Source: an uncultured Lachnospiraceae bacterium
GTDB taxonomy: Bacteria; Bacillota; Clostridia; Lachnospirales; Lachnospiraceae
DNA: 64,000 nt
Direction of reading: 5' to 3'
NCBI GenBank assembly: GCA_910578645.1
Contig: CAJTQI010000003.1
Span: 285,178-349,177 of the forward strand
Below the pieces are notes generated by a model that was not told the origin of the DNA, ran no database searches, and saw nothing but the letters and a program-made list of their open reading frames with translations. A program made the translations under genes and the position numbers. The first letter of the stretch is position 1; every line of letters begins with the position of its first letter. This document shows positions 9,579 to 16,603 of this stretch, piece by piece.

Positions 9579-9920
9579 ATGGGAAAAGGGCAGTACCGCC
9601 TACGTGAAAAACAGCTTAATATCAGGCTGACAGAATATGAACACCAACTAATCAAGGAGCGCATGGAACAAACAGGCGCCAATTCACTCAGAGAGTTTAT
9701 TATGGATGCAGCAATAAATGGCTTCCTGATTAAAGTTGACTATTCTGACATCAAGGAGCTTGCATATGAAATCAACCGTATTGGAAATAACATTAACCAG
9801 ATAGCACACAAAGTCAACAGTGACGGGGCTGTATATAAGCCCCAGATTGAAGAAATCCAGGCGGATGTAAATATGATTTGGAAAATGCTCCGTACAAAGT
9901 TTTACCAGATACCATTTTGA
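9579..9920 (+). CDS. mobC: MobC-family relaxosome accessory protein
   Basis: The 113-residue protein has the ribbon-helix-helix start (LNIRLTEYEHQLIKERMEQT, then NSLREFIMDAAINGF) and the MobC C-terminal signature EINRIGNNINQIAHKVN. MobC proteins bind oriT and help the relaxase open the strands. AAGGAGG lies 7 bases before ATG 9579. The relaxase gene follows after a toxin/antisense locus, the usual MobC-MobA order. An oriT is expected nearby, with candidate structures at 10,425-10,449 and 11,923-12,122. Confidence 0.9.
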   Translation: MGKGQYRLREKQLNIRLTEYEHQLIKERMEQTGANSLREFIMDAAINGFLIKVDYSDIKELAYEINRIGNNINQIAHKVNSDGAVYKPQIEEIQADVNMIWKMLRTKFYQIPF

Positions 9921-9982
9921 GACTGTGACAGTAGCCTGGCAAAAGGAAATATGATATATTACCGATATAGGCACCATGACAA

Positions 9983-9988
9983 TATAAT
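9983..9988 (+). promoter_or_regulatory. -10 element of holin-like toxin mRNA, locus 1
   Basis: TATAAT lies at 9983-9988, followed by ATGCTTAACC. No good -35 is seen at 17 bases. The antisense promoter at 10,244-10,272 has the same TATAATAT(G/A)CTTAAC sequence in the opposite direction, which supports this as a paired start site. Confidence 0.45.
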
Positions 9989-10021
9989 ATGCTTAACCGG
10001 GGAGCCGATAGGGTGTGAATA

Positions 10022-10051
10022 CCTCCGTTCCGAGCCTTGAAGGAAAGGAGG
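10022..10051 (+). promoter_or_regulatory. Hairpin sequestering the toxin ribosome site, locus 1
   Basis: CCTCCGTTCC (10,022-10,031) pairs with GGAAAGGAGG (10,042-10,051), 9 pairs with one mismatch. The right arm contains the whole Shine-Dalgarno of the peptide at 10,060. Such anti-SD pairing is typical of type I toxin messages. Confidence 0.65.
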
Positions 10052-10059
10052 CGTTTTCT

Positions 10060-10146
10060 ATGAGTACATATGAAGAATTTATGGTATTGCTTACTTTTGG
10101 AATACTTGTAGTTGCAATTTTGGAATATGTCAACCATAAAAAATAA
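10060..10146 (+). CDS. Holin-like type I toxin peptide, 28 aa
   Basis: The 28-residue peptide starts MSTYEEFMVLLTFGILVV and ends with HKK. It is a single membrane helix with a short N-terminal MSTYE and a basic tail, like the TxpA/Hol_Tox group of putative holin-like toxins (TxpA starts MSTYESLMVMIGF). GGAGG lies 8 bases before ATG 10,060 but is buried in a hairpin. The stop codon lies inside a terminator stem that is shared with a convergent antisense RNA. Expected action is membrane insertion and damage when free of its antitoxin RNA; this is from family knowledge, not shown here. Confidence 0.7.
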   Translation: MSTYEEFMVLLTFGILVVAILEYVNHKK

Positions 10147-10181
10147 CACCCCCGCTCCTGCAAAGTAAGGGTGTTATTTTT
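10139..10181. terminator. Bidirectional terminator shared by toxin mRNA and antisense RNA, locus 1
   Basis: AAAAATAACACCC (10,139-10,151) pairs perfectly with GGGTGTTATTTTT (10,169-10,181). T runs flank both sides, so both converging transcripts can end here. Confidence 0.85.
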
Positions 10182-10237
10182 ACCAATATTTTCGCCGGAA
10201 ACGGATAGGTATACTCTATCGTATCGGCTTCCTTGTT
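10139..10237 (-). ncRNA. Candidate antitoxin RNA, locus 1
   Basis: A strong minus-strand promoter is present: TTGAAA (10,272-10,267), 17-base spacer, TATAAT (10,249-10,244). A transcript from about 10,237 runs about 100 nt toward the toxin gene and ends at the shared terminator. Its start (ACTTAACAAGGAAGCCGATA) closely resembles the start of the toxin mRNA (GCTTAACCGGGGAGCCGATA), so the two RNAs look like the arms of an inverted duplication. It overlaps the 3' end of the toxin message. Confidence 0.6.
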
Positions 10238-10424
10238 AAGTATATTATATGCCATAGATGCTAACTTTTCAACCACAATTTGAAAATGCCCGGGTATGCC
10301 GATACAGGGCATTTCAATTATTGACATTATAAAGGGGCGGGAAGCAAGAAGCTTTTGCCCTTATTTTTATGCGCAGGCCTGCATATGGAAGTTGCTGCTG
10401 ATGCAGCACGCGGGCGGCGCGGCG

Positions 10425-10449
10425 AGTAGGGGAAGAAATCTTCCCTACT
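10425..10449. promoter_or_regulatory. Inverted repeat upstream of the relaxase (oriT or operator candidate)
   Basis: AGTAGGGGAAG and CTTCCCTACT form a 10-bp stem with one bulged G and a 4-base loop, 26 bases before the relaxase start. It follows a GC-rich run at about 10,405-10,424. Position fits an oriT or a MobC/relaxase operator. No nick motif is recognised. Confidence 0.4.
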
Positions 10450-10474
10450 TGATTTTCGTAGAGAGGAGGAAGGC

Positions 10475-11923
10475 ATGGCAACATCTAAAATTATAACAAT
10501 TAAGCAGACACTGAAAAAGGCGATTGATTATATTACCAATCCGGATAAAACAAATAATGGACAGCTTGTATATTCTTACGGCTGCTCTGTTCCCACGGCT
10601 GACATTGAAATGGAAATGACAGCCAGGCAGGGAAGTGGCAGGGGGAACAGGATTGCTTATCATTTAATACAGTCGTTTTCTCCAGATGACAATATCTCAC
10701 CGAAAAAGGCACTAGAACTTGGCATAGAGTTTGCCAAGAAAGTCACTGGTGGGAATTTTGAGTTTGTCGTTACAACACATACTGATAAAGACCATATCCA
10801 TAACCATATCATATACAATTCAGTTGACTATGTGAACCATAGAAAATACCATTCCAACAAAAAAGATAAATACAGGATACGTGATATTAACGATGAAATC
10901 TGCAAAGCAAATGACCTTCCAGTGTTGCCTCAATATGATGGAAGGCGGAAATCCAAATATGAGAATATACATAAAAAGGAACAATCCGGATGGCGTGACA
11001 AATTGAAAAAATCCATAGACCATACAATTTCAATTTCGGCGTCATTTGATGATTTTCTGTTTGCATTAGAGATGGAAGGTTATGAGATTAAGAGGGGGAA
11101 ACATATTGCATTCCGTGCGCCTGGCCAGGAGCGATTTATAAGAGCTAAAAGCATTGGTGACAGTTATACTGAAGAAGCGATTATTGAAAGAATTGAGAAT
11201 AAAGATAAAGAGCCTGTCGTAAGGGAGAACCATAGTTCTGAGAATAATAACCGTGCTGTTTTGCAGAAGAAACAGAAAGAAAAACGGACAACATTTCCAA
11301 AACGTGTTAACCTCCTGGTGGATATATCGCGGAATATCAAGGCACAGCAGTCTAAGGGATATGAACAGGCATTGGTAAGAAGCAACATTAATACGCTTGT
11401 AAAAACAATGAATTTTCTCATTGAGCGCAAAATTACTACTCCGGATGATTTCCAGGCTTACGTAGATGGGAAGCTTGCAGAATATTCTTTTTATAAGAGA
11501 GACGTCCAAAAACTTGAAGAGAAGTTGTTTGACTTATCAGAGAAAATCAAGTTTACACAGAACTACAAGAAAAATGCACCTGTCTATTTTGAATCAAAGA
11601 GGGCGAAGAACCGGACGGAGTTTGCCAGGAATCATGGGAACCAGATTGCTATGTTCAAAGCATCAGAAATATATTTTGAACGGAAGAATTTAAATCCTAA
11701 AGAGCTGAGCCTTACGGAACTTTTTGAAGAATATAAACGGCTGAAAGAAGAAAAAACACAGATGGGAAAGCGGAGCAATTCACTAAAAGGTGAATTAAGC
11801 GAGTTAGACAGGGTGGCACAGAATATTGAAAAAGCACTTGGTGTACACTTTGAAGGGAATGCCGTATTTCCGAACACAAAAAGGAAGGAAAGGAAGAGCA
11901 GGGAGGAAGATGTACAAAAATAG
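10475..11923 (+). CDS. MobP-type relaxase
   Basis: The 482-residue protein begins ITIKQTLKKAIDYITNP, where the tyrosine of the relaxase motif I lies. It then has AYHLIQSFSP (motif II) and the metal-binding histidine triad in HTDKDHIHNHIIYNSV at about residues 101-116 (HxDxxHxHxH). The C-terminal half is basic and helical without a helicase or primase domain. It nicks oriT on one strand and carries it to the recipient as a covalent adduct. GAGAGGAGGAAGGC precedes ATG 10,475. The TAG stop forms the edge of the hairpin array at 11,923-12,122. Confidence 0.92.
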   Translation: MATSKIITIKQTLKKAIDYITNPDKTNNGQLVYSYGCSVPTADIEMEMTARQGSGRGNRIAYHLIQSFSPDDNISPKKALELGIEFAKKVTGGNFEFVVTTHTDKDHIHNHIIYNSVDYVNHRKYHSNKKDKYRIRDINDEICKANDLPVLPQYDGRRKSKYENIHKKEQSGWRDKLKKSIDHTISISASFDDFLFALEMEGYEIKRGKHIAFRAPGQERFIRAKSIGDSYTEEAIIERIENKDKEPVVRENHSSENNNRAVLQKKQKEKRTTFPKRVNLLVDISRNIKAQQSKGYEQALVRSNINTLVKTMNFLIERKITTPDDFQAYVDGKLAEYSFYKRDVQKLEEKLFDLSEKIKFTQNYKKNAPVYFESKRAKNRTEFARNHGNQIAMFKASEIYFERKNLNPKELSLTELFEEYKRLKEEKTQMGKRSNSLKGELSELDRVAQNIEKALGVHFEGNAVFPNTKRKERKSREEDVQK

Positions 11924-12122
11924 TGTTTTAATCCGTATAGACGGATTTGTGTAAAACACAAAATGCCGCGTGCGGCAGGAAAAGGGGTTTGGGGATATCC
12001 CCAACAAGCAGCAAATGGCTAGCCATTTGCGTTGCTTGCTATTCCACGGAAATGGTGATTTCCGTGGTGTGTTTTAGCCCGCATAGGCGGGCTGATTAAA
12101 ACACGAAATGCCGTCTTCGGCA
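11923..12122. repeat. Six-hairpin array bracketed by a duplicated, covarying module
   Basis: Module A (11,923-11,977) and module B (12,069-12,122) have the same layout: GTGTTTTA, a 6-bp stem with ATAG loop, a short spacer, TAAAACAC, then AAATGCCG-4nt-CGGCA. The inner stem is ATCCGT/ACGGAT in A and GCCCGC/GCGGGC in B, so the pairing is kept while the bases differ. Between them lie TTGGGGATATCCCCAA (11,989-12,004), CAAATGGC/GCCATTTG (12,012-12,029) and CCACGGAAA/TTTCCGTGG (12,044-12,067). It starts at the relaxase stop codon. Possible roles are oriT, single-strand replication origin, or a structured 3' RNA. Confidence 0.7.
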
Positions 12123-12401
12123 TTATACGTTGCAGTGAAGGTTGTCATTACCATTATTGAGAGACAAAGTAGTGTATGGTAATATAAACATAAAAAAATA
12201 TATGGATAGTGATTGAAGAAAACGGGTAGCGAATATGAAAACAAGGTAGCAGAAATATCAGGAAAATTTGTGGCGTTTGTACAACAGATGCGAAAAAACG
12301 ATAACGGCAAGAGGACAGGATTCAGAAATGCGCTACCTCCCGACTTGTAAAATCGGGAGGCGTATGGTAGTATGAAGATACGAAACCGGAAGGAAAAGTA
12401 G
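12123..12401 (+). promoter_or_regulatory. Leader region of the PD-(D/E)XK gene with hairpin
   Basis: No gene is seen here. CCTCCCGA (12,336-12,343) pairs with TCGGGAGG (12,353-12,360), 42 bases before the next start. It may be a transcription or translation control element. The rest is A-rich without clear signals. Confidence 0.35.
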
Positions 12402-13214
12402 GTGGGAAGATTGACAGTGATGGAACAGATAAACCAGAAACATCAGGAAGATTTACAGAGGCTAAGGGGCTTTCGCCTGCTTGATGATGATTTCCTCACA
12501 AAGTGTTTTGAGGGAGATACGGTAAGCATAGAACTGGTATTACAGATTGTACTGGAAAAGCCGGATTTAAAGGTGCTGGACGTCCGTACCCAGGTATTTG
12601 TGGAGAACCTGTTGAACCGTTCAGTGAGGCTGGATATCCTGGCTACGGACAGCACAGGGGCGAAACTGAATGTGGAAGTACAGCGCTCCGACAAAGGAGC
12701 CGGGAGAAAAAGGGCAAGGTACAACAGCAGCATGATGGACGCAAACCTTTTGAAAAAAGGCGAGGGCTTCGACAAGCTGCCGGAAACGTGGGTAATTTTT
12801 ATTACAGAGAATGACGTAATGGGAAAAGGGTTGCCGCTTTATCCGATTGAGCGGTGCTTTTTAGGAACCGGGGAAAGATTTGAGGACGGTTCGCATATAC
12901 TGTATGTAAACGGCGCTTACCGTGGAGATACGCCAATCGGGAAGTTAATGCACGACTTCTCCTGCACAGACGCAGCGGATATGTACTATGAGACATTGGC
13001 AGACAGAGTGAGATTTTTTAAAGAGAGCAAGGAGGGAATCGAAATCATGTGCCGGGCTATGGAAGATATGAGAAACCAGACATTAAAAGAAGGAATGATA
13101 AATGTTGCAAAGAAAATGCTAGAAGATGGAACAATAACGCTTGAAAAGATTGCGGAATTTGTTGGCCTTTCAGTTGACGAAGTGAGAAAATTGAAAACAG
13201 ACCAGGATATATAA
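12402..13214 (+). CDS. Rpn/PD-(D/E)XK nuclease family transposase-like protein
   Basis: The protein has the fold signature of the PDDEXK_2 (Rpn/'PD-(D/E)XK nuclease family transposase') group: LLDDDFLTKCFEGD at the N-terminus, the catalytic strands VRLDILATDSTGAKLNVEVQ (D and E-x-Q), then RARYNSSMMDANLLKKGE, then the late GLSVDEVRKLK helix. Such proteins cut DNA and can promote RecA-independent recombination; many copies in clostridia are of uncertain function. A GTG at 12,402 or ATG at 12,420 may start it; AAGGAAAAGTAGG supports the first. It is flanked by the hairpin array and a terminator, as an independent cargo unit. Confidence 0.8.
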   Translation: MGRLTVMEQINQKHQEDLQRLRGFRLLDDDFLTKCFEGDTVSIELVLQIVLEKPDLKVLDVRTQVFVENLLNRSVRLDILATDSTGAKLNVEVQRSDKGAGRKRARYNSSMMDANLLKKGEGFDKLPETWVIFITENDVMGKGLPLYPIERCFLGTGERFEDGSHILYVNGAYRGDTPIGKLMHDFSCTDAADMYYETLADRVRFFKESKEGIEIMCRAMEDMRNQTLKEGMINVAKKMLEDGTITLEKIAEFVGLSVDEVRKLKTDQDI

Positions 13215-13227
13215 ATGGTACTAATGA

Positions 13228-13265
13228 GCCGGGAATCTAAAAACAGGTTCCTGGCCTTATTTTTT
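13228..13265 (+). terminator. Terminator after the PD-(D/E)XK gene
   Basis: GCCGGGAATCT (13,228-13,238) pairs with AGGTTCCTGGC (13,245-13,255) using two wobble pairs, followed by a T-rich run. Confidence 0.75.
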
Positions 13266-13373
13266 ACTCTGAAATGTAAATTTTTTGTGAAGTTGATTAA
13301 AAAGCCCTTTACAAAACGTCTCTGGCATTCCGCGCGTGGTGGCTGCGATATTTGTCCTAATGAAAAGCTATTC

Positions 13374-13402
13374 TTGAATTAAATTGGAAGATATGTTATA
13401 TT
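13374..13402 (+). promoter_or_regulatory. Promoter of antisense RNA, locus 2
   Basis: TTGAAT (13,374-13,379), 17-base spacer and TATATT (13,397-13,402), close to sigma-A consensus. Confidence 0.6.
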
Positions 13403-13408
13403 ATAAAA

Positions 13409-13503
13409 AAGGGAAAGCCAGAGAAGCGGCTCTATCCTTCATAGTTTAAGCTAAATTTTCATTTGGCCGTCACTATTGCGAGTAGTGGCGGCTATTTTCG
13501 TTT
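13409..13503 (+). ncRNA. Candidate antitoxin RNA, locus 2
   Basis: A transcript from the promoter at 13,374-13,402 would run about 95 nt to a terminator (GCCGTCACTA 13,466-13,475 / TAGTGGCGGC 13,483-13,492, then T-rich). It converges on the minus-strand toxin gene and reaches its stop codon. Its first bases (GGGAAAGCCAGAGA) resemble the 5' end of the toxin mRNA (GGGAAACCAGAGA), and GGGAAAGCC can pair with GGCTTTACCC in the toxin leader. The layout repeats that of locus 1. Confidence 0.55.
13466..13503 (+). terminator. Terminator at the toxin stop codon, locus 2
   Basis: A 10-bp stem with one mismatch and a 7-base loop, then TATTTTCGTTTAT on the plus strand. On the minus strand the following T run is poor. 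Confidence 0.65.
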
Positions 13504-13584
13504 ATCCTTGAAAATCTTGTAGCACAGACTTACAAGGGCAACAATGAATATACAAAACTGAAATAGGTCAGAATATGTAATCAT
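13492..13584 (-). CDS. Holin-like type I toxin peptide, 30 aa
   Basis: The 30-residue peptide starts MITYSDLFQFCIFIVALVSL and ends FKDKRK: a short polar start, one membrane helix and a basic tail, as in Hol_Tox peptides. ATG 13,584 is chosen over an upstream in-frame TTG because GGAGGG lies 8 bases before it. That site is sequestered by CCCTCC upstream. A convergent RNA covers its 3' end. The second such locus in the element; the peptides are related in form but diverged in sequence. Confidence 0.7.
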   Translation of the reverse strand: MITYSDLFQFCIFIVALVSLCYKIFKDKRK

Positions 13585-13592
13585 TGGCAACG

Positions 13593-13616
13593 CCCTCCTT
13601 TCTTTCGTCTGGAGGG
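13593..13616 (-). promoter_or_regulatory. Hairpin sequestering the toxin ribosome site, locus 2
   Basis: On the minus strand CCCTCC (13,616-13,611) pairs with the Shine-Dalgarno GGAGGG (13,598-13,593) across a 12-base loop, as in locus 1. Confidence 0.6.
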
Positions 13617-13681
13617 TTAGCCCCTCCGATAGAACAAGAAGGGTAAAGCCGCCTTTGGCTCTCTGGTTTCCCATGCATAAA

Positions 13682-13710
13682 AGTATATCATAAGTGTATC
13701 TGTCCAACAA
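13682..13710 (-). promoter_or_regulatory. Promoter of holin-like toxin mRNA, locus 2
   Basis: Minus strand TTGTTG (13,710-13,705), 17-base spacer, TATACT (13,687-13,682). The leader is about 90 nt long. Confidence 0.5.
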
Positions 13711-13968
13711 GCGATAAGGAGATTATTGAAAATATCCAAATTAATAGAAATAATTGTAAGTATTCTTACTATTATATTTTAAAACAATTGTCGTAATTAG
13801 TAGAATTTGGTATAATGACAAATAGCAATAAAAAGCCTATGAGTAAAGATTGGGCTGTCGTTGATAATTGGAGTTATTGCATTTCCTATTGTAAATATTT
13901 TTTATTTAACTATAATTATACGGTCATTGACTATGAAAAGTAGAAAAGGAATAGAATGAGGGGATAAT

Positions 13969-15135
13969 ATGAATAGTAATTTGACAGAAATGAGAGATTT
14001 CATTTTAGATTATAATCTTGTTAATGGGAGTATAGGATTTGTCGTTATAGAAACTGCTATTATAGCACTTATTATTGGGAGTTCAACAAAAGACATAGGA
14101 TGGGGGATTGGGTCGTTTATTATCATGCTTTTATTATATGGAGTGCCTTTAATTGGTGGTATATTTGCACTTGTGTTTTCTTTTGTTGAGGCAATTGTAA
14201 TAGGAGCGATAGTATCAATATTAGGTACGTCTCTTGGATGGTCATATTTTATTGGGATAATTGCCTTTGTTTTGCTAACCAATATGCATAGAATATTTGG
14301 AGCGGTAGATAATCCTGTACTATTTGGTTATTCTTATCTGATTTTTAATGATATTTTAATCAATGGTATTCTTTATATTTTGTATGGAAAGGTTTCGCTA
14401 GTTATATTTGTGTTTGTCACAGTACTAATTGTTGCATTTATTCCAGTATTAAGGATTGCAGAACTCATAGTGTTAGGATTGGGGACAACTGTATTTGTAT
14501 ATTTAGGTACATATACTTTCTTGGGAATATGGTGGCAAGCACTTCTTATAGCAGGATTCGTACTGATATATTCAGGGTATTCATATTATTGCGCTTATGT
14601 TGGTGTAGATTATGTTGGAATGGTACAATCACGAAAAAAACAAAAGATGCAAGCAGAAAATGCCAATAAATTTTCACAAATCAAATGGAAATTATATAAT
14701 CAATATCCAGAATTAGAAAAGAACTATTATTATTTCCATACAGAAGTTTGCAGAACTGACTTTGCGAAAATGCAATTTGATTATGATTGGAATAACTATT
14801 TAAAGTACTTAGACGAAACAGCAGATTTAATTTCTTTTAATGATTTTTTTGAACAAAAGAAATTGTATAGGTCAAGCCATTATAACAGTGATTTTGCGCG
14901 AAAACATTCAGAATGGAATGAGTCAAATCCATTTGAGTCATCAAAGGCTAATGAAGGAAGTAAAAAAAGTTCAAGTACATATTTTGTAGGGGTTGATAGT
15001 TTAGAATCTTTAAAGAAGCGCTATGATGATTTGTTGAGAATTTATCATCCAAATGGCCAGAATGGAGATACAGTAGTAGCTGAAAAAATACAACAGGAAT
15101 ATGAAGAGTTACTAAAGAAATTTGAAGAGCTATAG
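13969..15135 (+). CDS. Multi-pass membrane protein with degenerate C-terminal J-like domain
   Basis: The 388-residue protein has about seven hydrophobic segments in residues 20-220, then a cytoplasmic region. The last ~50 residues (VGVDSLESLKKRYDDLLRIY, HPNGQNG, then an acidic/amphipathic helix) follow the helix II-loop-helix III plan of a J domain, but the HPD tripeptide is HPN, so DnaK activation is doubtful. AGGGGATAAT lies before ATG 13,969. The gene is much more AT-rich than its neighbours, a sign of separate acquisition. A core-genome protein at 52,194-52,745 ends in a similar domain with intact HPD. Confidence 0.65.
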   Translation: MNSNLTEMRDFILDYNLVNGSIGFVVIETAIIALIIGSSTKDIGWGIGSFIIMLLLYGVPLIGGIFALVFSFVEAIVIGAIVSILGTSLGWSYFIGIIAFVLLTNMHRIFGAVDNPVLFGYSYLIFNDILINGILYILYGKVSLVIFVFVTVLIVAFIPVLRIAELIVLGLGTTVFVYLGTYTFLGIWWQALLIAGFVLIYSGYSYYCAYVGVDYVGMVQSRKKQKMQAENANKFSQIKWKLYNQYPELEKNYYYFHTEVCRTDFAKMQFDYDWNNYLKYLDETADLISFNDFFEQKKLYRSSHYNSDFARKHSEWNESNPFESSKANEGSKKSSSTYFVGVDSLESLKKRYDDLLRIYHPNGQNGDTVVAEKIQQEYEELLKKFEEL

Positions 15136-15239
15136 CATAGCAAATTGGACAAGGGAAGTTTATTTAATAGGGTAAGAATATTCATGACAGTATATGAATA
15201 TTTTTACCTTTTATAATGTGTCTTAATCCAAAAGGGTTG

Positions 15240-15600
15240 AATATTATGCTAACTTATTATTTGAGTTATATTCTGAAGGGATAGATGTTTCTTTTTGAGT
15301 ATGTCATATTTATAGTTTAGAATATGAACAATTTCCTCATAACTATCATTGGGAAGTGAATGAAGCTTTTTTAAGATATCCATATTTATGGAGGAAATCT
15401 CACATTCATGTGGTTTCATCTGGTCTGATAATCCAACTATTTTGTGTTTTTATAGCAACATCATTCATAAAATCTATTCCAAAACATGTTTCACCTCCAG
15501 AAGGCACATGAACATAATTTTGTTGTGGTCAGATAATTGGTGAAATAGTTGTAGCCATTCCTTTTCGTTTATTTGGAGCTCTGGAACTTTTTTTCTTCCA
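15240..15600 (-). pseudogene. Decayed reading frames, possibly remnants of a regulator
   Basis: No intact gene lies in 15,136-15,648. On the minus strand, coding-like pieces in different frames follow each other: LQINEKEWLQLFHQLSD, then GGETCFGIDFMNDVAIK, then MDILKKLHSLPNDSYEEIVH. They are broken by stops and frame changes. The first resembles C-terminal parts of XRE regulators. Low confidence. Confidence 0.3.
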
Positions 15601-15648
15601 ATAAGAGAAAATCAGTAGTGGTTTGAAAATAATTGGCAAGCATTTTCA

Positions 15649-15984
15649 TTATTTATCCAAATAATATCCATCAATACATCCTTCAATATAGCCAATACAT
15701 TTATTACGCACTTCGGGGCTGCAAGAAGCAAGTTTTTTATACAGATGTATCCATTCTTGCATATCGGGAGAAACAGATATATCTTTCTGTTTTTCAGAAC
15801 CACTAAATAAGTAATCCATGGATGTATTTAAAGTGGTTGCAATTCTAAAAAGATATTCGGCAGAAAAGCGGTTATCATCCCATTTAGATATCGTTCCATT
15901 TGCAATTTGTGTGGTTCGTTCAAGAGAAGCTATTGTATAACCTTGTTGATTACATTTTTCTTTTATTCGAGCTACTATTGACAT
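15649..15984 (-). CDS. XRE-family transcriptional regulator
   Basis: About 111 residues. An N-terminal helix-turn-helix (IKEKCNQQGYTIASLERTTQ, then ANGTISKWDDNR) is followed by RIATTLNTSMDYLFSG, the usual end of the XRE domain, and a short helical tail. ATG 15,984 is preferred to an upstream TTG because GGAGGGG lies 6 bases before it. Encoded against the main direction of the element, in tandem with a second XRE gene. Probably controls ICE excision or transfer genes; target unknown. Confidence 0.8.
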   Translation of the reverse strand: MSIVARIKEKCNQQGYTIASLERTTQIANGTISKWDDNRFSAEYLFRIATTLNTSMDYLFSGSEKQKDISVSPDMQEWIHLYKKLASCSPEVRNKCIGYIEGCIDGYYLDK

Positions 15985-16075
15985 GCATTTCCCCTCCAAA
16001 GTCTAATACATACCCGTCAATAGCCTATAGCCTATTGACATTTTGAAAAAATGCAGGTACGGTGATGTACCTGCA

Positions 16076-16438
16076 TCATTTTTCAGAACTGTGTGGGTTG
16101 GGTCTTTCAGAATTTGGGTTTAATAGCTTTTGCTGAGTATTAAGTAATTCCTTTGCCATTAGTAAAAGGTATTGTTGTGTTTCTGGTGCCAGATGTCCGA
16201 AGATATCTGTAAACTCCTTTTCATATGGAGATGACACAAACATTTCCCCGTCACCAATCAGAAACCAAGTTTCGCTCACGTTAAAAGTAGAGCATATGAC
16301 CTTGATATATTTGTCTGCTAATGGACGGTTTCCGCTTTCTATCATTGAATAGGCAGTTTGTGTTATGCCAAGGTGTTTGGCAAATTCGGTCTGATTAAGC
16401 CCCAAAGCCTTTCTAACCTCTTTTAAACGTTGAACCAT
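16076..16438 (-). CDS. XRE-family repressor of the ICE
   Basis: The 120-residue protein begins LKEVRKALGLNQTEFAKHLG, followed by TQTAYSMIESGNRPLADKYI and FNVSETWFLIGDGEMF, a classic phage/ICE repressor HTH. GGGGAGG lies before ATG 16,438. It is divergent from the small genes starting at 16,604. The intergenic region carries TATCAC/GTGATA repeats overlapping a strong rightward promoter, so it is the likely autoregulated repressor of that promoter. Confidence 0.85.
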   Translation of the reverse strand: MVQRLKEVRKALGLNQTEFAKHLGITQTAYSMIESGNRPLADKYIKVICSTFNVSETWFLIGDGEMFVSSPYEKEFTDIFGHLAPETQQYLLLMAKELLNTQQKLLNPNSERPNPHSSEK

Positions 16439-16474
16439 GAAAAGAACCTCCCCTGTGATGTTGTAATACTACTT

Positions 16475-16567
16475 TATCACAAAAAATATATAAAATCAAT
16501 GCTCAAAACAAATTATATCACAAAATTAATAAAAATACTTGACGTGATATTATGTATGTGATATATT
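16475..16567 (+). promoter_or_regulatory. Rightward promoter with operator repeats
   Basis: TTGACG (16,539-16,544), 17-base spacer and TATATT (16,562-16,567). TATCACAAAA occurs at 16,475 and 16,516; the inverse GTGATAT occurs at 16,544 and 16,558 within the promoter. These look like binding sites of the divergent XRE repressor. Confidence 0.65.
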
Positions 16568-16603
16568 GTTATTGCAAAGTTAATGAAAGGAGTGATAAAA
16601 ATT

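Noticed and set aside
12069..12122. Module B as a plain transcription terminator
   Set aside because: It has no T run after its stems and a copy with the same layout lies at 11,923, so it was kept as part of a structured array.
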